From assembly GCA_019416065.1 (NCBI GenBank), contig DXYB01000025.1, positions 1-31,952 of the forward strand: 31,952 nucleotides of DNA, read 5' to 3'. Both the position numbers and the translations under genes were made by a program. Shown in pieces: positions 15,777-23,709 of the stretch. The notes below the pieces were generated by a model. The model did no database searches. It was not told where the DNA came from and worked only from the letters and a program-made list of their open reading frames with translations. The stretch's first letter is position 1. Every line of letters begins with the position of its first letter. Origin of the DNA: Acidaminococcus sp. (GTDB lineage Bacteria; Bacillota; Negativicutes; Acidaminococcales; Acidaminococcaceae).

Positions 15777-16885
15777 TAGGCCACCTTCTTTCGGATGATG
15801 CGCAGCGCAATACTGGCACACAAAATAGCATATAGCAAGAGAATAGCGCTTTGCTGCGTAATCACGGGCCAGATATCCCCTGCCAGGGCCAGTGTTTTCA
15901 GTACCGTCAGATAATGCTTAAATGGCAGAATTTCCCCAATCCACTGAATCCAAAAGGGCGTGCTCCGCAGATCAAACAAAAATCCACTGAGCATAATGCT
16001 GGGCAAAAAGCTAAACAATAAGGCAATTTGATTGGCCATAAACTGTGCCTTGGTGGCCACGGAAATGATGAGGCCACAGGATAATGCCACAATAAGGTAA
16101 AGAATGGATACCAGTAAAATAAGGGACATAGACCCCACCAGGGGAACTTGGAATAAAAAACGGGATAGCACTAAGCAAATCAAAACACCCAGCATGGCAA
16201 TGCAAAAATAAGGAATGAGTTTAGCAACAATGATTTCCCCTTTTTTTACCGGTGTCACAAACAAGGATTCAAAGGTCCCCCGTTCATATTCCCTTGCCAT
16301 AACCCCCGCCGTAAGCAGCACCCCAATCAAGGTTACAATCATAAGAATAAGTCCTGGGATAAAGTACCAGGTGCTTTCATGGGCGTCGTTAAACCATAAG
16401 CGGGATTCCAGATCCACAACGCCCCTGCCGCTACGCGCTATCTGCTGGGCAGACCATTGTGCCACGGCGGTCTCCACATAGCTCTGTACGGTCATGGCAG
16501 TGGTTGTTTCTGTTCCGTATAAAAGCAATTGCAAACGGCCATCTCCCTGCTGCAACTTCCGAGAGAAATCCGGAGGCACGCGCAAGATGCCATCGATTTC
16601 CCGTTTCTCCATACGTTCTTCCGCTTGGTGCATATTGGTCATGTAAACAGGCCGGAAATATTCTGTCCCATCCACAAAACTCACCACCTGCTGGGCCTGC
16701 GGGGAAGGATCTTCCAGTACCACACCGAGAGCAACATTTTTTACGTCCAAGGAAATCCCATAGCCAATAATAAACAAGAGGGCAATGGGTAGCAAAATTC
16801 CCATAGCCAGGCTGGAATTATCCCGCAGCACTTCCCGGAATTCCTTGATCGTCAGTGCCTTAATCCGATGCCATCCTGCCTTCAT
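15776..16885 (-). CDS. ybhS: ABC-2 type permease (YbhS-like)
   Basis: A 369-residue ABC-2 permease with the same layout as the next gene: N-terminal membrane segment (LAMGILLPIALLFIIGYG), soluble extracytoplasmic domain to about residue 170, then five membrane segments with the motif EYERGTFESLFVTPVKKGE between the second and third. It should form a heterodimeric channel with the YbhR-like protein and be driven by the YbhF-like ATPase. Its start overlaps the ATPase stop (ATGA), its stop overlaps the YbhR-like start. Confidence 0.9.
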   Translation of the reverse strand: MKAGWHRIKALTIKEFREVLRDNSSLAMGILLPIALLFIIGYGISLDVKNVALGVVLEDPSPQAQQVVSFVDGTEYFRPVYMTNMHQAEERMEKREIDGILRVPPDFSRKLQQGDGRLQLLLYGTETTTAMTVQSYVETAVAQWSAQQIARSGRGVVDLESRLWFNDAHESTWYFIPGLILMIVTLIGVLLTAGVMAREYERGTFESLFVTPVKKGEIIVAKLIPYFCIAMLGVLICLVLSRFLFQVPLVGSMSLILLVSILYLIVALSCGLIISVATKAQFMANQIALLFSFLPSIMLSGFLFDLRSTPFWIQWIGEILPFKHYLTVLKTLALAGDIWPVITQQSAILLLYAILCASIALRIIRKKVA

Positions 16886-18639
16886 AGGGCTTTTCCTCCC
16901 TTCTGCCGACCCCTATGCACAATATCAATAAAAAGTTCATCCATACCTGCACCTGGCCTCTGTAATTTTCCTCGGATTTCATCCGTAGAGCCCAGAATCA
17001 GCATTTTACCCTGATCCTGTATCATGATCCTGTCACAGTATTCCGCTTCTTCCATAAAATGGGTAGTGATAATAATAGTGGTCCCCTTTAGGGATAGATC
17101 CGTAATCTGCCGCCAAAATTGCCGCCTGGCCAACGGGTCAATTCCACTGGTCGGCTCATCCAAGAACAAGATTTCCGGTTCCTGCAGCAGGGCGCATGCC
17201 ATGGAAAGACGCTGCTTGTAACCTCCCGGCAAATCCCCGGCATTTTGTTCCCTCACCTGTTCCAAATGAAATTCTTGCAGCACAGCTTGAATGCGCTGCT
17301 GTAATTTTTTTGGGGGGATCCCATAGATTCCCCCGTAAAATTCCAGATTGTCTATTACACTCAGTTTGCTGTATAAAGAAAATTTTTGCGCCACATACCC
17401 GATTTTAGCCCTGGCCTGGGTTCGGGCCGTGCGCAAATTTTCTCCTGCAACGCTTAGCGTTCCTCCCGTAGCGGGTAATAAGCCGCAGAGCATGCGAAAC
17501 GTAGTGGTTTTCCCCGCCCCATTGGGCCCCAAAAGGCCAAATACTTCTCCTTTCCGCACTTGGAAAGAGGTATGGGATACGGCGGTAAAATCACCGAATT
17601 TTTTTAGTAAATCTTTGACGACGATACTCACTGGATTGTTTTGGGGAGAAGGAGGAATCTCCGTGATTTCCTGCAGTTCCACCTTTTCTTCGGCGTTTTC
17701 CGTCTTTTCTTTGGCCTGCCGCAATAGCAGCATAAACCCATCTTCCAGGCGTGGAGCCATCGGTTGTGGCACCAACGCCCAGCGTTCCAGTGCTTTTAGC
17801 GGATGCCCTGGATGCGCCGCAATAAACCGGACAGTTCCATTTTGCGGCACCGCATCAATCACTTCTTCGCTGTCATCCAGCAAGGCACCTTGTAACACCC
17901 GGTAAGGCAATTGGGGAAAGGGATCCACCGCATAGCATTTTCCCGCTGCCAACTGGCTGAGTTCATCCGGTGTGCCATGAAACAGCATAGTCCCGGTATT
18001 TAACACATAAACTTCATCACATAGAGCTGCTTCATTCATATAAGCCGTAGAAACCAAAACGCTTAGGTGTTCTTCTGCCACCATTTGTTTAATAATTTTC
18101 CATAATTCTTCCCGGGACAGGGGATCCACCCCTACCGTTGGCTCATCCAGCAGTAGCAGTTCCGGAGAACGTACCAGGGTGCAGGCAAGGCCCAGCTTTT
18201 GTTTCATGCCCCCGGACAATTTTCCTGCCAGGCGATCGGTAAAAGCGGCAAGACCCGTCATCTCCAGCAATTTGGCAAAACGGGTCTTTTGTATCTCTTC
18301 CGATACCCCATGCAGACTGGCATACAGTTCCAGATTTTCTTGTATCGTTAAATCTTCGTACAGACCAAACTTCTGGGGCATATAGCTGATCCGACACTGG
18401 ATTTCAGAAGCATCTTTTACCGTATCTAGCCCCAGCACACGAAGCGTTCCTTTCGTAGGATCCGTTAACCCGCAAATAAGCCGCATCATGGTGGTTTTGC
18501 CAGCTCCGTCCGGTCCAATGAGTGCAGTCATTTTCCCTTTTTCTGCCTGAAAATCCACGTGCTGCAGCGCATGTGCTTTGCCTTTTTTATCATCAAACCA
18601 TTTGTCCAGGGCTTTTGCCTGAACGATCCATTCAGTCAT
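16882..18639 (-). CDS. ybhF: Double ABC ATPase (YbhF-like)
   Basis: A 585-residue ATPase with two complete nucleotide-binding domains in one chain. Domain 1 (about 1-240) has Walker A GPDGAGKTT, signature LSGGMKQKL and Walker B LLLLDEPTVGVDP. Domain 2 (about 335-560) has GPNGAGKTT, LPGGYKQRL and ILFLDEPTSGIDP. The second signature has Pro in place of Ser, which may lower its activity. A linker of about 90 residues rich in Glu joins them. Length and layout match E. coli YbhF (578), which energises the YbhFSR exporter. Start and stop overlap both neighbours, so subunits are made in a coupled way. Confidence 0.93.
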   Translation of the reverse strand: MTEWIVQAKALDKWFDDKKGKAHALQHVDFQAEKGKMTALIGPDGAGKTTMMRLICGLTDPTKGTLRVLGLDTVKDASEIQCRISYMPQKFGLYEDLTIQENLELYASLHGVSEEIQKTRFAKLLEMTGLAAFTDRLAGKLSGGMKQKLGLACTLVRSPELLLLDEPTVGVDPLSREELWKIIKQMVAEEHLSVLVSTAYMNEAALCDEVYVLNTGTMLFHGTPDELSQLAAGKCYAVDPFPQLPYRVLQGALLDDSEEVIDAVPQNGTVRFIAAHPGHPLKALERWALVPQPMAPRLEDGFMLLLRQAKEKTENAEEKVELQEITEIPPSPQNNPVSIVVKDLLKKFGDFTAVSHTSFQVRKGEVFGLLGPNGAGKTTTFRMLCGLLPATGGTLSVAGENLRTARTQARAKIGYVAQKFSLYSKLSVIDNLEFYGGIYGIPPKKLQQRIQAVLQEFHLEQVREQNAGDLPGGYKQRLSMACALLQEPEILFLDEPTSGIDPLARRQFWRQITDLSLKGTTIIITTHFMEEAEYCDRIMIQDQGKMLILGSTDEIRGKLQRPGAGMDELFIDIVHRGRQKGGKAL

Positions 18640-19678
18640 GGCTAGACTCCGTATCGATTTTTACCGTAGCCGGCATTCCCATTCGCAATACGTTGTCAGG
18701 ATCATCCACATACACCCGTACTTCATACAAAAGCGAAGTGCGCAGATCCGTGGTCTGCACCGTCTTGGGCGTAAATTCTGCGGTGGAGGAAATATAACCA
18801 ATCTGTCCTTGAATCGGACTGTTAGGCCGGCTGTCAATGGTTACTGCGGCTTTCATGCCCTCATGAATACGCCCTAAATCAGTTTCACTCACATACACCC
18901 GCACCCATTTCTTGTCATTGAGCGACAGTTGAAACACCGGTTTTTGCGGAGAAGCCATATCCCCCACTTCCAAAAGGCGAGAACGGATGACCCCATCAGA
19001 GGGAGCCTTAAGCTCCGCCTGGCTAAGTTGATAGTCAATATGTTTGGCATCTTCCTGCAACGCCTTCAACTGGTTTTCTGCCTGTATTACATCTTCCTGC
19101 CTAGGCCCTGCCTGGGCTTTCTCATATTCTTTCTGGGCAGCACGGGCCTGGGCTTCTGTTACAGCTACTTTGGTTTGCGCTGCATCCACGTCCTGTTTGC
19201 TTACACTGCGTCCATTAGAAGATTGGAAGGCCTCTTCCACTCTCTTTTGATCTTGCTGCGCTTGCTGTGCCTGGGCTGCCGCCTCTTCTGCTTTAGCGCG
19301 AGCCGCCTGCAAATCTTCTGCCCGGGTCCCATGATGGAGTTTATCAACCACACTTTGCTGGGCCGCAATTTGCGCAGCAATTTTTCCTTTCTGGATAGTC
19401 AGTTCCTCCGTATCCAACCGGGCCAGGACCTGGTCTTTTTTGACCGTATCCCCTTCTTGCACCAGTTCTTCCGCAATACGGTCGCTTTGGCGGAACGCTA
19501 CCGCCACTTCCCGTACATCCACGTTGCCATACAAGGTCAGCTGCTTGGCTGCTTGTTTGGCTTCATAGTATCGATAGCCGTATCCAATTCCTGCCAGCAG
19601 TGCTACAACGACACAGGCAGCTATGCCGAGCTTTTTCTTATCTCCTTTGATCTGTTCCCATACTGTCCCCATAGTCAT
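18632..19678 (-). CDS. HlyD-family periplasmic adaptor of the efflux system
   Basis: A 348-residue membrane-fusion protein (YbhG-like). A single N-terminal membrane segment (residues about 17-33) is followed by the biotinyl-lipoyl half-motif (VQEGDTVKKDQVLARLDTEE), a long Ala/Gln-rich coiled coil (about 85-215), the second half-motif (APSDGVIRSRLLEVGDMASP) and a beta-barrel domain with VRVYVSETDLGRI. It links the inner-membrane ABC exporter to the outer-membrane factor across the periplasm. ATG 19678 has AAGGGAAAGC in front and overlaps the outer-membrane factor stop (ATGA). Confidence 0.93.
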   Translation of the reverse strand: MTMGTVWEQIKGDKKKLGIAACVVVALLAGIGYGYRYYEAKQAAKQLTLYGNVDVREVAVAFRQSDRIAEELVQEGDTVKKDQVLARLDTEELTIQKGKIAAQIAAQQSVVDKLHHGTRAEDLQAARAKAEEAAAQAQQAQQDQKRVEEAFQSSNGRSVSKQDVDAAQTKVAVTEAQARAAQKEYEKAQAGPRQEDVIQAENQLKALQEDAKHIDYQLSQAELKAPSDGVIRSRLLEVGDMASPQKPVFQLSLNDKKWVRVYVSETDLGRIHEGMKAAVTIDSRPNSPIQGQIGYISSTAEFTPKTVQTTDLRTSLLYEVRVYVDDPDNVLRMGMPATVKIDTESSHD

Positions 19679-21183
19679 GCTTTCCCTTCTTTAGTTTGCA
19701 TCTCAAACATCTGCCAGCCACCGCCCAGGGCTTTAAACAGATGAATCAAATCAGCCAGTTCCTGCCCCTGGCTCCGATTTTCCTGCCGTTTTACACTCAG
19801 TAGTGTGCGTTCGCTATCTAGCACTGGTAAATAGTCTGAAAGTCCTGCTTCATATCGATTTTTTGCCAGGGCATAGGCATTTTCCGCCGTTTTTGTTCCC
19901 TGAAACAGGCGATCCTTGCGTTCTTTTTCCTGCACAATGGATGTCATCGCATCTTGAACCTCTCCTGCCGCTTTAAGCACGGTATTTTCATATTGCGCCT
20001 GCAGTTCCCGCACCCGGGCATCCTGAAATTTCACATTCTGCCGGAGCTGCCCACCATGGAAGAGCGGTAAGGTCAGACTAGGACTAAAGCCAAATAATCT
20101 TGCTCCACTGCTAAAAGGATTGCCGCCTCCCAGCGTTAAAAGCCCTAGAAATCCGCTCAGCGTAAACCGAGGTTTTAGTTCTGCCCGTGCCTGTTTGCTG
20201 CGAGCCACCTGTCCCAACAGCTGTTCCTCCGCTGCCCGAATATCCGGACGCTGGCGCAAGGTTTCTGCTGGTACCGCATGGTATAATAAAGGATTAACAA
20301 CTGGCAGCGGGGCTGGCTGCAAAGAATCCTGTAAAGCCCCCGGCTCTTTTCCCGTCAAAATTGAAAGACGGGTTAACGTTTCCTGGATGGATTGCTGCAC
20401 TGCTGGGATTTCCGCCCGGGTATTCTGTTCCTGGGTACGGATGGATTCCAAAGGGACTGCACTGGAAAGTCCAGCGGCAAAACGGCTCTCCCAAAGCAAG
20501 GATTGCTCACCTTCCAGTGCCGCATGCCGCTGCAATAGCGCCAGATCCTGCTGCAAAACCCGCAACGAGATATAATTGAGCGCTACATCTCCTGACAGCG
20601 TCACCCAGGTGCTGCCCAAGGCTGCTTGCTGTGCCGCCAGATCATGGGCTGCCGCTTTTTTCCCTTCTTTGATCCGCCCAAAAAAATCCGGTTCCCAGGA
20701 AGCATCAATGCCCAGCCCCGTCATCTGTTCCACTCTCTTTGGTTCGCGCAACATTCCTGGTTGTGGCGCCATCTGCTGCAAAGGCCGCTGCATCACATTT
20801 TCTGGAATTTCTCCTCTAGCCCAGCCACCGCCGGCATTGAGCCAGGGTAGTTGCTCAGCTTGTTTCATGCCCAGTTGCGCCCGCGCCTCTTCCACTCTAG
20901 CTTGCGCCGCTTTCAGGTCGCGGTTATTTTGGAAGGCATCTGCCATCAAGCGATCCAGTGTTGTATCTCCAAAAAGCTGCCAGTAGGCCGACAGCTCTTT
21001 CTCCGTTACAATTGCCTCCGTTGTTTTTTTGTCATAGGTAGAAGGATATTTTTCTGCGATTTCCGTCCACCGCGGCATTTTTTTTGGAACCGGCATGGAC
21101 GCTTGTGATGCTGCCCAGACAAAAGGTGTTGCACTATAGCAAGATAGCACCATCCCCAGGCAAAGCGTTTTTTTCCACCCCAT
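19675..21183 (-). CDS. TolC/NodT-type outer-membrane efflux factor
   Basis: A 502-residue outer-membrane factor that forms the exit duct of a tripartite pump. A signal peptide (MGWKKTLCLGMVLSC to about VWA) is followed by two repeated OEP domains with the typical helical segments LKAAQARVEEARAQLGMKQ in the first half and AENAYALAKNRYEAGLSDYL in the second, plus the NodT-type block LYHAVPAETLRQRPDIRAAE. A Cys lies within the hydrophobic stretch but the lipobox is poor, so cleavage at a signal peptidase I site (VWA/AS) seems more likely than lipidation. ATG 21183 is preferred over GTG 21192, which sits on the ribosome site. This is the first gene of the operon and the best evidence for a diderm host. 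Confidence 0.92.
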   Translation of the reverse strand: MGWKKTLCLGMVLSCYSATPFVWAASQASMPVPKKMPRWTEIAEKYPSTYDKKTTEAIVTEKELSAYWQLFGDTTLDRLMADAFQNNRDLKAAQARVEEARAQLGMKQAEQLPWLNAGGGWARGEIPENVMQRPLQQMAPQPGMLREPKRVEQMTGLGIDASWEPDFFGRIKEGKKAAAHDLAAQQAALGSTWVTLSGDVALNYISLRVLQQDLALLQRHAALEGEQSLLWESRFAAGLSSAVPLESIRTQEQNTRAEIPAVQQSIQETLTRLSILTGKEPGALQDSLQPAPLPVVNPLLYHAVPAETLRQRPDIRAAEEQLLGQVARSKQARAELKPRFTLSGFLGLLTLGGGNPFSSGARLFGFSPSLTLPLFHGGQLRQNVKFQDARVRELQAQYENTVLKAAGEVQDAMTSIVQEKERKDRLFQGTKTAENAYALAKNRYEAGLSDYLPVLDSERTLLSVKRQENRSQGQELADLIHLFKALGGGWQMFEMQTKEGKA

Positions 21184-21227
21184 GCAATTCACCCCTCTAA
21201 TTTATTCGATTGATTAATTATGTTTTC

Positions 21228-21256
21228 ATTATACGCCACTTTCTTTTGGTTTACAA
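21228..21256 (-). promoter_or_regulatory. Promoter of the efflux operon
   Basis: On the minus strand TTGTAA (21251-21256), 17-base spacer, TATAAT (21228-21233), about 45 bases before the outer-membrane factor start. An imperfect AT-rich inverted repeat (TAATT near 21198 and AATTA near 21220) lies around the expected transcript start and could be an operator. Confidence 0.7.
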
Positions 21257-21269
21257 GAAAAATTCCCTC

Positions 21270-21298
21270 TTGCGTATTTCCTTAGCATTTGCTATACT
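21270..21298 (+). promoter_or_regulatory. Promoter of DUF3793-flavodoxin
   Basis: TTGCGT (21270-21275), 17-base spacer, TATACT (21293-21298). The predicted transcript start near 21305 falls at the edge of the perfect palindrome 21306-21321. The leader to the GTG start is about 95 bases. Confidence 0.65.
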
Positions 21299-21305
21299 TC
21301 CTTTA

Positions 21306-21321
21306 GTTAGTTTTAACTAAC
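21306..21321. promoter_or_regulatory. Perfect inverted repeat, probable operator
   Basis: GTTAGTT-TT-AACTAAC, seven-base arms with a two-base centre, placed directly after the -10 of the DUF3793-flavodoxin promoter. Position and symmetry suit a repressor dimer. The GTTAG half-site resembles sites of MarR-type repressors and of DtxR-type iron regulators; which one, if either, is unknown. Confidence 0.65.
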
Positions 21322-21398
21322 ATTATTTGCTGTGGATTTCTGTTTATCATGTATTTATGTTTTTTATTTTTAGGATTTACTAACTTTTGAGGTGTGCG

Positions 21399-21962
21399 GT
21401 GACAATTTCTTTGGAAACAGAATTAGTTCGGCAATGCGCCCCCACCCTGGCAGGTATTAAAGCGGCTAGTTTATTCCGGTTTGTATTTTCTACCTTGGAA
21501 GATCCAGTTACGCTACTGGCAGGAGTCAAAGAAACCTTGCAGGCAAAGCAGATCCGGATCCGGGTTTTACACGTGGACATGGTACGGCGAGCAGCCCTTC
21601 TCTATGTTTACCGGCCTAAACGTCTTGCTCCCCTGCTCAAGGATAAAGCAACGTATACCTTCTTACAAGAGCGTGGCTACCGGGGTCGCACCTACCAGGA
21701 AATTTTAGAAGAAGTCTCCCTGCAGCTTGCTTACCGAAGCCCATTTCCCCATGAAATCGGAGTCCTACTGGATTATCCCCTGGAGGATGTAAAAGCCTAT
21801 ATTGCCCGGCCCCGGGAAAAAGGCGTATGTTCTGGATGCTGGAAGGCTTATGGAAATGGAGAACAAGCCTCTTGTTATTTTGCCAAATGCCGAACTTGTA
21901 CAAGGATATACTGGAACTGTTACTGTTCCGGAATGCCCTTAAGCAGACTGGCAGTGGCATAA
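21399..21962 (+). CDS. DUF3793 family protein
   Basis: A 187-residue cytoplasmic protein of the DUF3793 family, recognised from CAPTLAGIKAASLF near the N-terminus, FPHEIGVLLDYPLEDVKAYI in the middle and the C-terminal CSGCWKAYGN block. Function is unknown; the family is often beside flavodoxin, as here, which suggests an iron- or redox-related role. The last 45 residues hold seven cysteines. The start is GTG 21399 with GAGG six bases upstream; a TTG frame start at 21387 lacks a ribosome site. The flavodoxin gene follows after 45 bases, probably on the same transcript. Confidence 0.82.
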   Translation: MTISLETELVRQCAPTLAGIKAASLFRFVFSTLEDPVTLLAGVKETLQAKQIRIRVLHVDMVRRAALLYVYRPKRLAPLLKDKATYTFLQERGYRGRTYQEILEEVSLQLAYRSPFPHEIGVLLDYPLEDVKAYIARPREKGVCSGCWKAYGNGEQASCYFAKCRTCTRIYWNCYCSGMPLSRLAVA

Positions 21963-22007
21963 TATATAATTTTAAGTGTCGCCTAGCGGCAAGAAAGGAT
22001 GAAAAAA

Positions 22008-22430
22008 ATGAGCAAAGTCGCGGTTGTTTTTTGGAGTGGTACGGGCAATACGGAAGCTATGGCGAAAGCCGTAGAGGAAGGTGCCAAAGGTAAGGGTGCC
22101 GACGTTACGGAATTTGGTGCTTCTGATTTTGATGCCGCCAAAGTAGCGGACTATGATGCTATCGCTTTTGGCTGCCCTGCAATGGGTGCCGAAGTGCTGG
22201 AAGAAGGCGAATTTCAGCCTATGTGGGATGATGTGAAAGGCAGTTTGTCCGGCAAAAAAATTGCCCTGTTTGGCTCCTACGGCTGGGGTAGCGGCGAATG
22301 GATGGACAGCTGGAAGGAAGATGCAGAAGGCGCTGGTGCGCAGTTAGCCGTAGCTCCCGTGCTGGCAAACAATGAACCCGATGACGACGCCCTGGCCCAA
22401 TGCAAAGCTTTGGGAGAAGCCCTGGCATAA
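22008..22430 (+). CDS. Flavodoxin
   Basis: A 140-residue short-chain flavodoxin, an FMN electron carrier that can stand in for ferredoxin when iron is scarce. WSGTGNTEAMA (residues about 8-18) is the FMN phosphate loop, and the FMN-stacking loops include FGCPAMGAE and FGSYGWGSGEWMDSW. Net charge is strongly acidic as usual. ATG 22008 is chosen because AAGAAAGG lies about 8 bases upstream; ATG 21999 would directly follow that site. A strong terminator at 22462-22492 ends the transcript. Confidence 0.95.
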   Translation: MSKVAVVFWSGTGNTEAMAKAVEEGAKGKGADVTEFGASDFDAAKVADYDAIAFGCPAMGAEVLEEGEFQPMWDDVKGSLSGKKIALFGSYGWGSGEWMDSWKEDAEGAGAQLAVAPVLANNEPDDDALAQCKALGEALA

Positions 22431-22461
22431 AATGTCAAATGCAAAGCGGTTCCAACCATAT

Positions 22462-22492
22462 AAAAAAGACGTGCCATAAAGCACGTCTTTTT
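22462..22492. terminator. Bidirectional intrinsic terminator
   Basis: AAAAAAGACGTGC (22462-22474), six-base loop, GCACGTCTTTTT (22481-22492). Stem of 12 or more pairs flanked by A- and T-runs on each side, between the convergent flavodoxin and M20 amidohydrolase genes, so it can work both ways. Confidence 0.9.
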
Positions 22493-22519
22493 GGTATGCA
22501 CTTGCACGGTACGTTCAAC

Positions 22520-23692
22520 TTACTCCAACTCTTTTTCCCACTCCAGCACATATTGGACAAAATACTGTACGCCCAATCCCAAGGCCCTCTCATCAATATC
22601 AAAGTAGGGGCTGTGCTGGGGATAGCGACGATCCTCTTCTGGAAGACCGCCTCCAAGGAGGAGCAAGCATTTGGGATTGTAATACTTGGCAAAATCTTCC
22701 CCGCCCATCTGCAGTTCCCAATCCAGCACTTTATCCTTTGCAAAAACGGCCGCACAGGCTTTGCGTCCAGTATCCACGCAGGCAGCGTCATTAATCATGG
22801 GCGGTGGCCCGTAGTGATAGACTGTTTCTAGTTCTGCCCGGGAAACCATACTAATGCCTTTGGCTACACGTTCTAGAATTTTAGGATAGGACTCCCGCAA
22901 CGTAGGATTGAAGGTACGGGCCGTACCCTGTAAATGAGCTTCACCCGGAATAACATTGGAAGTTGTCCCTGCATTAAACGCTGTCACACTGATTACTGCG
23001 GGTTCTAACGGATTCACTTCCCGCGACACGACCGCCTGTAAATCGGTAACAAACTGGGACGCTGCTACGATCGGATCAATGGTTTCATGGGGCAATGCGC
23101 CATGTCCCCCTTTTCCTTTTACATACACATCAAAGGTATCGGCGGCACTCATCACGGGCCCATATCGCAAGGAAGCACAGCCGCAGGGGATCATGCCCCA
23201 GATATGGAGGGCAATCAGCCGATCGCATTCTTTGACTAACGGATCTTCCTTCATATAGGCGGCACCGCTATTGTCAATCTGTTCCTCCGCCGGTTGAAAC
23301 AAAAAACGCACGGTAACCGTCAGTTCATCCTTCATACTGGCCAGCAGCTTGGCCGTTCCCAGTAAAATCGTGATGTGGGTATCGTGCCCACAGGCGTGCA
23401 TCGTCCCCTCATTTTGGGATTTATAGGGAGGATTTGCCAGCTCCGTTACAGGCAGGGCATCAATATCGGCACGAATCCCAATAATATGGTCAGAGGACTT
23501 AGCTCCTTTCAGCGTCCCAATCACACCTGTTTCACAGGATTTGACAGTTGGAATTCCCAGCTTGTTCAAATAGTCCATGATATACTGCTGCGTTTCTTTT
23601 TCTTTCCAAGATTGTTCCGGATGCTGGTGGAAATGCCGCCGCAGGGCGATTAGTTCCTCCTGCAATTTCTCTACTTGTTCTTTACTATCCAT
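22520..23692 (-). CDS. M20D-family amidohydrolase (hippurate/N-acyl amino acid type)
   Basis: A 390-residue metallo-aminoacylase that cleaves N-acyl amino acids or related amides in the cytoplasm. The M20D pattern is complete: RADIDALPV, MHACGHDTHITILLG, FQPAEE, and LHIWGMIPCG, with GKGGHGALPHE in the lid domain and MGGEDFAKYY near the C-terminus. Metal ligands are the Cys and His of the CGHD region, Glu of PAEE and His residues downstream. ATG 23692 is used; GTG 23701 is an alternative, and neither has a strong ribosome site, perhaps because translation is coupled to the YfcC gene that ends 18 bases upstream. It probably hydrolyses a compound imported by that transporter. Confidence 0.9.
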   Translation of the reverse strand: MDSKEQVEKLQEELIALRRHFHQHPEQSWKEKETQQYIMDYLNKLGIPTVKSCETGVIGTLKGAKSSDHIIGIRADIDALPVTELANPPYKSQNEGTMHACGHDTHITILLGTAKLLASMKDELTVTVRFLFQPAEEQIDNSGAAYMKEDPLVKECDRLIALHIWGMIPCGCASLRYGPVMSAADTFDVYVKGKGGHGALPHETIDPIVAASQFVTDLQAVVSREVNPLEPAVISVTAFNAGTTSNVIPGEAHLQGTARTFNPTLRESYPKILERVAKGISMVSRAELETVYHYGPPPMINDAACVDTGRKACAAVFAKDKVLDWELQMGGEDFAKYYNPKCLLLLGGGLPEEDRRYPQHSPYFDIDERALGLGVQYFVQYVLEWEKELE

Positions 23693-23709
23693 AAAGCCCA
23701 CACTTTCTT

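Noticed and set aside
15777..15821. N-terminal extension of the YbhR-like permease
   Set aside because: It lies inside the preceding gene in another frame, and ATG 15776 has a good ribosome site and TAATG coupling.
17348..17905. 185-residue open frame antisense to the double ATPase
   Set aside because: Complement of conserved ATPase motifs, Ser-rich composition, no recognisable domain.
18929..19744. 271-residue open frame antisense to the HlyD adaptor
   Set aside because: Low-complexity Leu/Phe/Arg-rich translation typical of the complement of a coiled-coil gene; no ribosome site.
19675..21183. Lipoprotein anchoring of the outer-membrane factor
   Set aside because: NodT-type proteins are often lipoproteins, but the only nearby Cys is in VLSC within the hydrophobic core and the fit to a lipobox is poor.
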